From Fidelibacterota bacterium (GTDB taxonomy: Bacteria > Fidelibacterota > Marinisomatia > SCGC-AAA003-L08 > JACNLC01): DNA of 64,000 nucleotides. The notes beneath the pieces were generated by a model. It saw only the letters and a list, made by a program, of their open reading frames with translations. It had not been told where the DNA came from and did no database searches. The stretch is taken from the NCBI GenBank assembly GCA_018657495.1, contig JABHXA010000005.1, positions 40,749 to 104,748 on the forward strand, given 5' to 3'. The position numbers were made by a program, and so were the translations under genes. Positions 52,172-61,920 of this stretch are shown here, piece after piece (the first letter of the stretch is position 1; every line of letters begins with the position of its first letter).

Positions 52172-55100
52172 ATGAATAAATCAACAACATATCTGGTGAC
52201 GGGATTGTTGATAATTAACATCGTCTCATCTAATGAACCATCTCAAAACCGTTATGCCTCTCAATTACCCACGGCAGTATCAGTTGGAGATATGGAGTTA
52301 CTCACACCTGTAAATTCAAAAATAAGAAATGCCATTCCTCCATATCTTTATTCAAAAAGCTGGAATTCTCGTGGCTGTGATGATGAAGGACCATGTTTTG
52401 ATCTTTCTTATGTGGCTGAAGAGGATGGTGAACATTTTCTCACAAGCGGTGATATTGGTGATACTTTTGCCGTTGTCTTTAACCCACCAGCTGCCTGTAT
52501 TGTTCAGGAAGTATATCTCCAATGGTATCACACTCAACCCGGTGAATCGGTAATTGCCTTTGGGGCTGAGTATGGAAATGTCATCGAGATTAGCCCAAAT
52601 GGAGATTCATACAATATCCCCAGGGGATCGACTAATTTATCTCCCATTGGCGAAATAAAAACGGTTCCAACTCTGAACCCAGTTATCGGTTCTAATCCAA
52701 ATTGGTCAGAGGCCTCTCTACTTGATATAGGCGGGACTTTCCCTGTTGGTGATGAGAACAATATAACAGGTCCACCACCATTTGTAATTGCTTATATTAA
52801 AAACAGTGATCATTCCATACCATACTCCAATGATAACAGTTATATTGGTCGTGAAGAAGTATATACATGGATTGGCGGCTCATTAAATGAGGATCAATCG
52901 GGAATTTGGGGTCAATATAATTTTAATACCGAATTGATGATGCTTGTAAAAGTTTCCTATCCATGGGGTAGACCAATATGGACCAATACTGAATTATTAT
53001 CCAATACCTTTATCTCCGAAGGCACCAGAACCATTAAAGTTGATTTCTCAGATGATGTTGATGAAACAACCGGCTTTGCAATTACGGATGCTGATGATAT
53101 CCATCTGATTATATCAATAAATGGAACCGAATATTCAGACCTCCCATTTGACCTTGCCGATGAGGTGGATGTGGATGAATCTGGAAATGGGTCTTATGCC
53201 TGGGATATGACTTACTCAGCAAATACTGGTGATTCAATTTCATACCATATTTATTCTATAGATGATGATGGATTGGCAGTGGAATCAGATATCAAATCAT
53301 TTCAAATAAAAGCTCCCATTAACATTAACGCCGATTTGCTCATAATAAATGATGGCGGTGATGAACAACAGGTTGGATATGAGTTAGCAGCTGACTTTTA
53401 CAGTATCCCGTATGAAATTTGGTCGATTGAAGAAAATAACGGAATAGACTGGTCCGTAATAAACCATGGCTGGTCAAATTTACTGATATACGGAATGGGC
53501 TCAACATCACTCCCCGTTTTGGTTGATGAAACTGATCCCGGGTACGGCGATTTTCTAAACAATGGCGGTAATCTCATGTTGATTGATCAAGACTGGTTTA
53601 ACGGTCATGACCTTGATCATTACCCTGAAGAATTGAGTTTTGGGCCTGGTGATCCAGCCTATGACTGGTTTGGGATTAGCGGTGGAGTCAATGATCCAAA
53701 CGAGAACATTTATGATTCAGATGGTGAAGCAGACACTCATCTTGAGACATTAATTGATGATCTAACTAATTTAAATCTCAACCATGAATTGTATTCCACC
53801 ACAAACTGGGGGGATTTTATAACAACTGGAATGGCTGTGCCAGTATATCAGGGCGAAATCACTAATGAGATTCATGGCATCAGATATGACAATGGTATTA
53901 GCAAAACAGCATTATTCACATTCATGGCCGATGCAGCTGTAGGTCAAATTGATGGTGAAAACTATTACTTGCCCCAGTTTTATCAGTTTGTAAATTATTT
54001 CCTGGTTTGGTTTGATACCGGCCGACCACCGGACATTACCATTGTATCGGGGCCATCAGGTATAACCATTGGGGCAAATCCGTGGGAAGTGACGGCAGAA
54101 ATTTCAACCACTAATGATGATCCTTTTACGGCAAATCTGGAATATTCAATCGATGATGGTCAATCCTGGGTAAGCATCGCCATGAACGGGATATCCTCTA
54201 TTTATACTGCTTCCATCCCATCTTTGGCTCCTGGTATAATTGTTAATTATCGAGTATCTGCAACCGATGAAAACGGCAGCATGTTGGCGTATGATGATAT
54301 GGGTAGTTTCTATACAATTTTTATCCCAACTAACGAAATTCTCTGGGTCTTTAATAATGAAATGGATGGTGTGGGAATCCCTGATGAATATTATTTGTGG
54401 GATGATGATATCGCCGGTCTTGCTTTTTCTGTAGATTTTTGGTTTGGTGCCGTTACGGCTGAACTTTTGGAATATTACGATATCGTCATGGAAATCACCA
54501 CAACAGCCACCGGTGAGCATGTGAATCATTATGAAATTATCCATAATTGGCTACAGGAAGGTGATAAAAATTATTTCCTCGCTGGTGATGATACTTTCGG
54601 CTTGGTAAACGGCACTTGGTCAGATGAAGTTTTTGAGACAGGTAGCTTTTTTCATGATCTTGGTATTGCCGAAAGCCGTAACGATATTGGCTCCTCCGGA
54701 TTATTGAATGTTTTAGATGCCGTTGAAGATGATTTGCTATCCGGTGACATGTATAATGCAGTACCCGATGGGAGCTCAATCATATATGATCCTGAATATG
54801 AAATTGGATTCACCAACTTCTTAGATGGGTTAGTCCCCACGGATGATGCCATCGTATTTCTTTCGGATGTTTTTAGTGGCTTGCCTGTTGGTGTTTATCA
54901 TGCTTGGGATAATGACAGCCGAACTGTTTTCTGTGGATTTGATCCTCTCTCCCTCAATTCGTCACCTGAATATTACCGGTTTGGAGCATCACAATATGGA
55001 CCTACAATTATGTCCGCTAATTGGTTTATCTGCGAAATGGTCATGCAAGGTGACTTGAATGGGGATTGCAATGTCGATATGCTGGATATTGTCGATCTTG

Positions 55101-55780
55101 TTGAGCATATTATTGGTAACATTTCTTATAGTCGATGTGACCAAATTGCTGCCGATATAACTGATGATCAATTTATCGATTTACTGGATGTTGATGCCCT
55201 ATTATCACTTTGGGAACCACAGGATCATGCCATGGCTACAAATGCTTATATTATTTCTGATGATGGCAATGTGAGTCTTCACGCGAATGGTTTTGTAGAT
55301 GCCCTTCAAATTACAATTTCCCATGATGTCGATATTAATATAATGGTAACCGACGGAGCCTTGGTTACAGATATTGTAACAAACGGTACTCTCACTAATA
55401 TGATCATTGTTTTACCAGATAATAATGAATTGTTTACAACCTCAGGTGATTTCGAAATTGTCGAAGTCCTCGCTGTATCGAGGCAGAATATTGTGGATGT
55501 ATTATTGGATATTCCTGAAAGATTTTTATTGAAAGCAGCATTCCCAAATCCATTCAACCCTGTCACCACCATTGGTTTTGATGTACCAAATCCGTCAAAT
55601 GTAAAATTAATAGTGTATGATTTGGTCGGTAGGCAAGTGGCTCAATTGGTTGATGACTATCAACATCCTGGTAATTATTTTATAAATTGGGATGCGACAG
55701 GATTGCCAAGCGGAATGTACCTCATTAAAATGACTGCCGATGATTTTATTAGTACACAAAAGGTGATGCTGGTGAAATAG
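52172..55780 (+). CDS. Giant secreted protein with internal dockerin and T9SS sorting domain
   Basis: A 1202-residue exported protein with a signal peptide (about 1-20). An N-terminal region (about 60-270) holds GDTFAVVFNPPAACIVQEVY and the GGTFPVGDENN stretch. An Ig-like domain follows (about 280-390). A region beginning LLIINDGGDEQQVGYELA (about 390-620) looks like an alpha/beta fold; then come a second Ig-like segment (640-720) and a second similar region (NEILWVFNNEMDGVGIPDEY to about 950). A dockerin-like loop pair starts near 959 (GDLNGDCNVDMLDIVDLV). The last ~80 residues are a T9SS type A sorting domain (AAFPNPFNPVTTIGF, VYDLVGRQV, GMYLIKM, QKVMLVK). The protein encoded at 61921 is a paralogue over at least 650 residues. 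No catalytic motif is certain. Confidence 0.85.
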   Translation: MNKSTTYLVTGLLIINIVSSNEPSQNRYASQLPTAVSVGDMELLTPVNSKIRNAIPPYLYSKSWNSRGCDDEGPCFDLSYVAEEDGEHFLTSGDIGDTFAVVFNPPAACIVQEVYLQWYHTQPGESVIAFGAEYGNVIEISPNGDSYNIPRGSTNLSPIGEIKTVPTLNPVIGSNPNWSEASLLDIGGTFPVGDENNITGPPPFVIAYIKNSDHSIPYSNDNSYIGREEVYTWIGGSLNEDQSGIWGQYNFNTELMMLVKVSYPWGRPIWTNTELLSNTFISEGTRTIKVDFSDDVDETTGFAITDADDIHLIISINGTEYSDLPFDLADEVDVDESGNGSYAWDMTYSANTGDSISYHIYSIDDDGLAVESDIKSFQIKAPININADLLIINDGGDEQQVGYELAADFYSIPYEIWSIEENNGIDWSVINHGWSNLLIYGMGSTSLPVLVDETDPGYGDFLNNGGNLMLIDQDWFNGHDLDHYPEELSFGPGDPAYDWFGISGGVNDPNENIYDSDGEADTHLETLIDDLTNLNLNHELYSTTNWGDFITTGMAVPVYQGEITNEIHGIRYDNGISKTALFTFMADAAVGQIDGENYYLPQFYQFVNYFLVWFDTGRPPDITIVSGPSGITIGANPWEVTAEISTTNDDPFTANLEYSIDDGQSWVSIAMNGISSIYTASIPSLAPGIIVNYRVSATDENGSMLAYDDMGSFYTIFIPTNEILWVFNNEMDGVGIPDEYYLWDDDIAGLAFSVDFWFGAVTAELLEYYDIVMEITTTATGEHVNHYEIIHNWLQEGDKNYFLAGDDTFGLVNGTWSDEVFETGSFFHDLGIAESRNDIGSSGLLNVLDAVEDDLLSGDMYNAVPDGSSIIYDPEYEIGFTNFLDGLVPTDDAIVFLSDVFSGLPVGVYHAWDNDSRTVFCGFDPLSLNSSPEYYRFGASQYGPTIMSANWFICEMVMQGDLNGDCNVDMLDIVDLVEHIIGNISYSRCDQIAADITDDQFIDLLDVDALLSLWEPQDHAMATNAYIISDDGNVSLHANGFVDALQITISHDVDINIMVTDGALVTDIVTNGTLTNMIIVLPDNNELFTTSGDFEIVEVLAVSRQNIVDVLLDIPERFLLKAAFPNPFNPVTTIGFDVPNPSNVKLIVYDLVGRQVAQLVDDYQHPGNYFINWDATGLPSGMYLIKMTADDFISTQKVMLVK

Positions 55781-55791
55781 GGAAAATTGTT

Positions 55792-55963
55792 TGAATCACG
55801 CCTGCCTGCCGCAGGCAGGCGTGATTCAGACAAAAAGAAAAGTATCACAGGTTTGAAAGCATCATAATGAATTATCCACTCCATTGCCCAGTCCTTTAGG
55901 ACTGGGATTCCAGATGGGAAACCAAATTTTTAAAGCTCATTAGCCCAGTCCTTTAGGGCTGGG
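55792..55963. repeat. Palindrome and composite repeats downstream of the secreted protein gene
   Basis: 55792-55828 is a perfect palindrome with 18-base arms and a single central base (TGAATCACGCCTGCCTGC and its complement). It is followed by GACAAAAAGAAAA and AGCATCATAATGA, then by CCCAGTCCTTTAGGACTGGG (55887-55906), and again by CCCAGTCCTTTAGGGCTGGG (55944-55963). The block from 55792 to 55910 is a copy of the element at 61751-61860 and an inverted copy of part of 50673-50870. The palindrome could also end transcription of the preceding gene, although a T run is lacking. The rest of the 319-base spacer holds only a ribosome site (GGAAGGAA) before 56100. Confidence 0.75.
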
Positions 55964-56099
55964 ATCTCAAATTTTAAACCAAATGAGTCCACACCCAAAG
56001 CGTTACATATATTCATAATATATCTATACTTTAAAATCCACAAATAGATTATATTTAGAATCTGGAAATATCCATTTACATATAATTTGGAAGGAATAT

Positions 56100-59000
56100 A
56101 TGAGATTATTTATAATTCCAATAATGTTTACAATCACCTTCATCCTATCGCAAGATAGGATACCAACTGATTTATCCAGTTCATCAACCCAAAATATTCT
56201 AACTAGAACAACCCCCCCTACAAACCTCGTTGCTATCGGTGGTCAAAATGAAATAAATCTTACATGGGATGCACCTAATGAAAACGGTGATAGTGCTGAA
56301 GTATATCTATGGATATCAGATGTAACTGATGGCAATATTGAAATCTCAATGATCAATACTGTCGGTGTAGCCGGTTTCCAATTCAATATTATTGTCGATG
56401 AAATACTTGGTGCTGAGATTGGCAATGGGAGTGGTGGACTGGCTCAGGATTGGGGCTTTTTAATAAGTACAAATACAGATGGCATTGTACTTGGTTTTTC
56501 ACTTTTAATCAGCATACCACCAAATGAGGGAGTTCTCACCAATATAGAATGGACTCACGATCAAATGGATGGCTATATTGATCTTTCAATTGTCAATTTT
56601 AGTGGGGGTGACGGAAGTCAACTAACTTCTGAAACCGGTCCCCCATTCTGCTACGGATTGTGCGATGAGCAAATCCCAACCTATAATATTTTTAGAGATG
56701 AGAATCTACTGGCAACAAATATTGAAGATACATTTTACGCTGACACAGAGCTGGGCTCATCAGAATCATATTGTTACAATGTAACTTCTGTGTTTTCGGA
56801 TAGCGAATCAGAATTGTCTAATGAGGCATGTGCCACAACGAATTTAGCCTCACCAACTAACCTGATTGCAGAATCGGCAGAATGGCCTACAACCCATATT
56901 CAACTCACCTGGAATGCTTCTGAAGGAGAAGATTTAATTGAATATCTCATTTACAGAGATGGTGAGTTTTTCACATCAACTACTGCATTCTTATATATCG
57001 ATGCTGAAACAGAACATGATGTAGAATATTGTTATACTGTATCTGCATTATACGATATTGGGGAATCAGAGCAATCAAATGAATCCTGTGCGATGTGGCA
57101 ATTATGTCCACCCAGTTCTTTGACGGCATTAGCTGGTGATGGAGAAGTATTTCTCACGTGGGATGAAATATCATGTGATGACCAGTTTAACCCTTTACGT
57201 ATTTACACCAGTAACTTATTCCGTGATGGTGAACTAATTGCTTCTTTTGATCCAAATGTTTTCGAATATCTTGATACAGATGTGGTGAATATGGAGGAAT
57301 ACTGTTATACGATATCTGCTTCCTTCACCGAGGGTGAGTCACCTATGTCAGACCCTGTTTGTGTGATACCGATCCCAGTTGAAGCACCAACAAATCTTAT
57401 AGTAATTTTTGATGATGGTCACAATACTTTATATTGGGATGAAGCAGGACCAGATGTTTTGTACTATGTCATTTATAAAGATGGTGAGCAAATTGGGACA
57501 TCCGAAACAACTAGTTTTATCGATTACTCTACTGATTATTGTAATTTTTTCGGATGTTATTTTGTCACCTCAATGTATAATAATGGTGAATCATTCCCTT
57601 CAAATGAAGAGTGCATATTTCAAATTTCTTTATTTAACATATGGATTGAATCTACTGGGAATGGGTTTATTGAAATAAATTGGATAGACATTCCAGATAA
57701 TAACAACGATGGTAATACTATTGAAGATGCAATTCTCACCAAGTCCATACCATTTGATGATTCAAAAAATATCAAAGTATACAATGATGATCAGCCTGAA
57801 AAAGATGATTCAATCCCATATCTTGAATTGGTTGAGTACAATGACATCTATCATACCGACATTAGAGATCAAACCCGTGAATTAGATGGTTTTGAAATTT
57901 ATCGTGACAATGAACTCATATATTTTGCTGAACCTGAAGCAAATTCATTTATTGATATTAATATTGTGAATGGAGAAGAGCATTGTTATGTAGTCAGTCC
58001 AGTTTATTTTGGTTGCAATTGGTTATTTTCAAATGAGGTCTGTGGCGCCGCGGATGGTGGGGCCATGTGCCCTCCAGAAAATTTCGATGTAGATGTGGAT
58101 GATGAAATCTCAGTAGCCCACTTAAACTGGGATGCACCGAGTGATTGTACTGGGGATTCCTCTGGAACTGCACCATTAAATAGCTATATGATTTTTCGTG
58201 ATGATGTTATAATAGATACGGTTGGACCAGATGAAACTCAATATGATGATTACGATGTTATTTTCAATCTGGAGCATTGCTGGCATATGGCTGCAATATA
58301 TGATGATGGTATTTCAAATATCACAGAAGTTATTTGCATTACAGTATTCCCTCCTGAAGATTATTCTCATCTAACCCTTGAAGGTGGATTTATTCAATCC
58401 GGTGAATCTGAAGAATTTAATATTAGTCTCTCAAACCCGGTTGATATCGTTGGATTTCAATTTACCATTACAGATTTCCCCGATAGATTAACAATGACGG
58501 ATATTGAGTTAACTGATAGAACCTCCAATTTCGTCCTCGAATTTACTGAGCATGAAGGTTCGGTAATAATAGTTGGTTTTGGAATGGGGGTTATTGATCA
58601 GGGGGAAGGTCCAATAGCTATTGCAACACTTGTTGCAGATATGGTTGAATACACCACGAATGTAGAAATTGGCTTCACAGATATATTTCTGGGTGGCACA
58701 CCAGGTGAATTATTACCTGTTTTGGATCACGAGGAAACAATCATCATTTTACCTAATATTCCTTTCGAATTAATTGTAGAAGATGCCATAACTAATGTAG
58801 GTGAAATGGTTACATTTCCTATCACACTTACCAATGATATGGTGATTGGATCCTCTTTTCAGTTTACTCTCTCAATTGATCCAGAAATTGCTACAATGAT
58901 AGAAGTATTATCGACAGATAGAACAAGTGAGTGGTCAATAAGTTGGGACACTGAAACTGGGTTAATAATTGGGTTTGGTCTACAGGGGATGTTTATTGAC

Positions 59001-61613
59001 ACAGGAGTAGGACCCATTGTAGAAGTTACGGTCATGGGCGATTATACTGGTATCTCAATAACTTGTTTGTCTGACGTTTTTCTACCAGATTTTAACGGAA
59101 TTTATATTATTGGGAACTCCTTTTGCGGAGAACTTGTGATCGAAGAAAATATCCTTCTGGAAGCACCAGTAATCAACAACATCGCATCCGGTAATGATGA
59201 GATTTATTTTGACTGGACATGGCAACCACCTACCAGAAATCTCAGAAATCGTCAAATGGTCAATTTGTCCATCATAAATTATGTAGATGGTGAACTAACC
59301 ATTTATATGCAAAATGCATTAGACATTGGTGGATTCCAATTTAATCTGGATTCTGATTTTGATGATTTTTATTTGAATGAAGCTTATGGTGGAAGTGCCG
59401 AAGAAAACGGATTTCTCATTTCGACCAATGCGAATGGTCTCATACTTGGCTTTTCACTACAGGGTGATTTCATTCCAGAAGGTGAAGGTATTTTAGGGTA
59501 TGCAGATGTGACATTCACAGGAGGAGAAGGATGTTTTTCTCTTGTCTCACCTATTATAGCAGATTGTGATGGAAATTCTCTGGATGTTGATTCAGGATTT
59601 CCACTGTGCATTTCCGGTGATGATATATTCGGTTGCACAGACCATGATGCTCTTAATTATAATCCCCATGCCACCATTGACGATGCCAGTTGCTATTACG
59701 AAATATATGGATGTACTGATCCTGAAGCATTGAACTATGACCCTTTTGCCACCATAGATGATGGTAGCTGCATGTATGAAGTTTTTGGCTGCACCGATCC
59801 TGAAGCTCTCAACTATAATCCTGATGCCACCACTGATGATGACAGCTGTTTCTATCCAACTTTTTACATTTATCGTGATGGTGAACTTATAGATTCTGTT
59901 ATTGATGCATACTCACTGTTTGAAGCCAATCTAGATCCAGGTTATTCCCATTGTTTTTCTATTACCGCATTAGATGAAAATGGATTAGAGTCTGATTTTT
60001 CCAATGAAGCCTGTGTGGACCTCACGTCGAATGAATTTGCGCCTGAGTTATTTAATGGTCTTCCTTCAATGACAGGTTATTTCGCTCCTATTATTATTAA
60101 CGATGTCATTGGTATTGCATTAGGATCTCGCGATGAAATTGGAATTTTTGATGCCAATGGTGTCATCAGCGGTGGAGACTGTTGGTATGATACGGGTGAA
60201 CTATTGGTTGGATCTGATATCTGGACAGGTGACTTACTGCTTATTTCAATTATCGGTGCATACGAAGGATGTGGATTTGGAGGACCTGGTTGGATTCCCG
60301 GTTATCTTGAAGGAAACCCCATCTCATTCCAATACTATGATGAATCCACAAATACAGTATATGATGCCGAGCCTGAATATTCCACAGGTGAGGGTACATT
60401 TGGTGAGCCAATCATAATCGTAAACCTTCATGTTGAGCCAAATACGATTATTCAGCATATTACTCTAATTCCATTTATGATTAACTTCTTCTCATCTTAT
60501 GTAGTGGCAGAAGATATGAGCGCCGATACAATACTTGGCGATGAGGTTTTAATTGCATGGGATGATCAGGGGAATTATTATGTACCAGATTATAATATCT
60601 ATTCATTGGATACCTTAATGGCTCCCGAAGGATATAAAGCCTTTTTGCAAGGCGACGAAATACATACAATCGAGTTTACGGGAGATATGATTGACCCAGG
60701 ATCAGTCTTTACTCTATATCCTATTATGAACAACTATATGCCTTATATACTACCGGTTTCAATGTCATCACAAATCGCTTTAAGCTCTATCGCTGATGAA
60801 ATTCTAATTGTATCAAATGATCAAGGGGAATTCATTGTGCCGTCTTATGGACTATGGCTATTAAACACATTTGAACCAGGAGATTTTTATTCAATATTTT
60901 TATCAGGTACTGAAACCATTGAATTTTCATATCCCGCACCTCAGCTGGCAAATTTATCTTATAATGTTTGGGAAGAGCTGAAACCGGCAATGGTCAGTCA
61001 GCATTATGATATTGTAAAAACCGGTAATGTCCATCCAATTGTAATTACCGATGTTCAAGGTGATATTCAAATTGGTGATGAGATTGCCGTGTATGCAGAT
61101 GGTGAACTTGTCGGCGCCACACGAATTGCTTCTTTGGATCTGCCAATACCCATTACTGCCTGGGGTGAGATAAATCAGTATGGCATAGAAATTCCCGGTT
61201 TTACTATTGGTGATCAAATAGAGTTTCGTATTTGGAGCATTGAGCAAAACAAAGAGCTGAGAGTAACTGCCAATCTGGATGGCGAATATTTTGGTGAAAC
61301 ACCATTGACCACTGGTAGCATTATCGTCCACAATCAAAATCTGATTCCAGTAGAATTTTCCTTGAATCCGGCCTATCCAAATCCGTTCAATCCCATTACT
61401 ACAATTGAATATGGACTCCCAAAAGATTCACAGGTGAGCATCACCGTTTATGATATGCTGGGCAGGATTGTCAAAGAACTAATAAATGAAAAACAATCAG
61501 CTGGTTTTCATTCTATAAAATGGGATGCATCAGATCTGAGTAATGGTTTATATCTAGTGAAAATGGCGGCTGGAAAATATCAAAAATCACAGAAAGTGAT
61601 GCTGGTGAAATAG
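56100..61613 (+). CDS. Giant secreted multidomain protein with FN3, cohesin-like and calcium-loop repeats and T9SS sorting domain
   Basis: An 1837-residue exported protein. After the signal peptide it has about seven fibronectin type III-like domains (PTNLVAIGGQNEINLTWD, PTNLIAES, CPPSSLTALAGDGEVFLTWD and others), each ending in a YCYxVS...SNExC-type pattern that suggests a conserved disulfide. The first and last of these carry large inserts between the second and third strands. Two stand-alone cohesin-like sandwiches (about 755-1020) share TDRTS. Three 26-residue repeats of the GCTDPEALNY type lie at 1178-1255. The end is a T9SS type A domain (NPAYPNPFNPITTIEYG, VYDMLGRIV, GLYLVKM, QKVMLVK). 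It is expected to be an adhesive or structural surface protein; no enzyme motif was seen. Confidence 0.85.
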   Translation: MRLFIIPIMFTITFILSQDRIPTDLSSSSTQNILTRTTPPTNLVAIGGQNEINLTWDAPNENGDSAEVYLWISDVTDGNIEISMINTVGVAGFQFNIIVDEILGAEIGNGSGGLAQDWGFLISTNTDGIVLGFSLLISIPPNEGVLTNIEWTHDQMDGYIDLSIVNFSGGDGSQLTSETGPPFCYGLCDEQIPTYNIFRDENLLATNIEDTFYADTELGSSESYCYNVTSVFSDSESELSNEACATTNLASPTNLIAESAEWPTTHIQLTWNASEGEDLIEYLIYRDGEFFTSTTAFLYIDAETEHDVEYCYTVSALYDIGESEQSNESCAMWQLCPPSSLTALAGDGEVFLTWDEISCDDQFNPLRIYTSNLFRDGELIASFDPNVFEYLDTDVVNMEEYCYTISASFTEGESPMSDPVCVIPIPVEAPTNLIVIFDDGHNTLYWDEAGPDVLYYVIYKDGEQIGTSETTSFIDYSTDYCNFFGCYFVTSMYNNGESFPSNEECIFQISLFNIWIESTGNGFIEINWIDIPDNNNDGNTIEDAILTKSIPFDDSKNIKVYNDDQPEKDDSIPYLELVEYNDIYHTDIRDQTRELDGFEIYRDNELIYFAEPEANSFIDINIVNGEEHCYVVSPVYFGCNWLFSNEVCGAADGGAMCPPENFDVDVDDEISVAHLNWDAPSDCTGDSSGTAPLNSYMIFRDDVIIDTVGPDETQYDDYDVIFNLEHCWHMAAIYDDGISNITEVICITVFPPEDYSHLTLEGGFIQSGESEEFNISLSNPVDIVGFQFTITDFPDRLTMTDIELTDRTSNFVLEFTEHEGSVIIVGFGMGVIDQGEGPIAIATLVADMVEYTTNVEIGFTDIFLGGTPGELLPVLDHEETIIILPNIPFELIVEDAITNVGEMVTFPITLTNDMVIGSSFQFTLSIDPEIATMIEVLSTDRTSEWSISWDTETGLIIGFGLQGMFIDTGVGPIVEVTVMGDYTGISITCLSDVFLPDFNGIYIIGNSFCGELVIEENILLEAPVINNIASGNDEIYFDWTWQPPTRNLRNRQMVNLSIINYVDGELTIYMQNALDIGGFQFNLDSDFDDFYLNEAYGGSAEENGFLISTNANGLILGFSLQGDFIPEGEGILGYADVTFTGGEGCFSLVSPIIADCDGNSLDVDSGFPLCISGDDIFGCTDHDALNYNPHATIDDASCYYEIYGCTDPEALNYDPFATIDDGSCMYEVFGCTDPEALNYNPDATTDDDSCFYPTFYIYRDGELIDSVIDAYSLFEANLDPGYSHCFSITALDENGLESDFSNEACVDLTSNEFAPELFNGLPSMTGYFAPIIINDVIGIALGSRDEIGIFDANGVISGGDCWYDTGELLVGSDIWTGDLLLISIIGAYEGCGFGGPGWIPGYLEGNPISFQYYDESTNTVYDAEPEYSTGEGTFGEPIIIVNLHVEPNTIIQHITLIPFMINFFSSYVVAEDMSADTILGDEVLIAWDDQGNYYVPDYNIYSLDTLMAPEGYKAFLQGDEIHTIEFTGDMIDPGSVFTLYPIMNNYMPYILPVSMSSQIALSSIADEILIVSNDQGEFIVPSYGLWLLNTFEPGDFYSIFLSGTETIEFSYPAPQLANLSYNVWEELKPAMVSQHYDIVKTGNVHPIVITDVQGDIQIGDEIAVYADGELVGATRIASLDLPIPITAWGEINQYGIEIPGFTIGDQIEFRIWSIEQNKELRVTANLDGEYFGETPLTTGSIIVHNQNLIPVEFSLNPAYPNPFNPITTIEYGLPKDSQVSITVYDMLGRIVKELINEKQSAGFHSIKWDASDLSNGLYLVKMAAGKYQKSQKVMLVK

Positions 61614-61628
61614 GAATAGTCGTCTGAA

Positions 61629-61860
61629 TCACTGATTTATACAGATGACACGGATTTCACGAATTTTCAATTTGTAGGATAAAAAATCTATCGACTGAAC
61701 ATTTTGTATTATAATCTTAAATCAGTGTAATCTGGTAATCCAATAAAATCCGTCCTGCCTGCCGCAGGCCGGGATTCAGACAAAAAGAGAATTATCAAAG
61801 GACTAAAAGCATCATCTTGAAATATTCGTTCCAGAGCCCAGTCCTTCAGGGCTGGGATTG
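61629..61860. repeat. Composite intergenic repeats upstream of the third secreted protein gene
   Basis: The spacer holds an inverted pair with AATC(C/A)GTGT(C/A)ATCTG cores (about 61629-61656 and 61720-61742). After that comes an element at 61751-61860: CCTGCCTGCCGCAGG, ATTCAGACAAAAAG, GACTAAAAGCATCAT and finally CCCAGTCCTTCAGGGCTGGG (61837-61856). The second part matches 55792-55910 and the inverted 50673-50870 unit. No gene lies in the spacer. AAAGGAG (61901-61907) is the ribosome site for the gene at 61921. Confidence 0.7.
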
Positions 61861-61920
61861 GAAATAGAATTTTTCAATCTTAGACAAAAAAAGAATTATC
61901 AAAGGAGTGAGAAAAACAAT

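Noticed and set aside
59631..59864. CRISPR-like short tandem repeats
   Set aside because: The 78-base units are coding, contiguous without spacers, and part of a long open frame.
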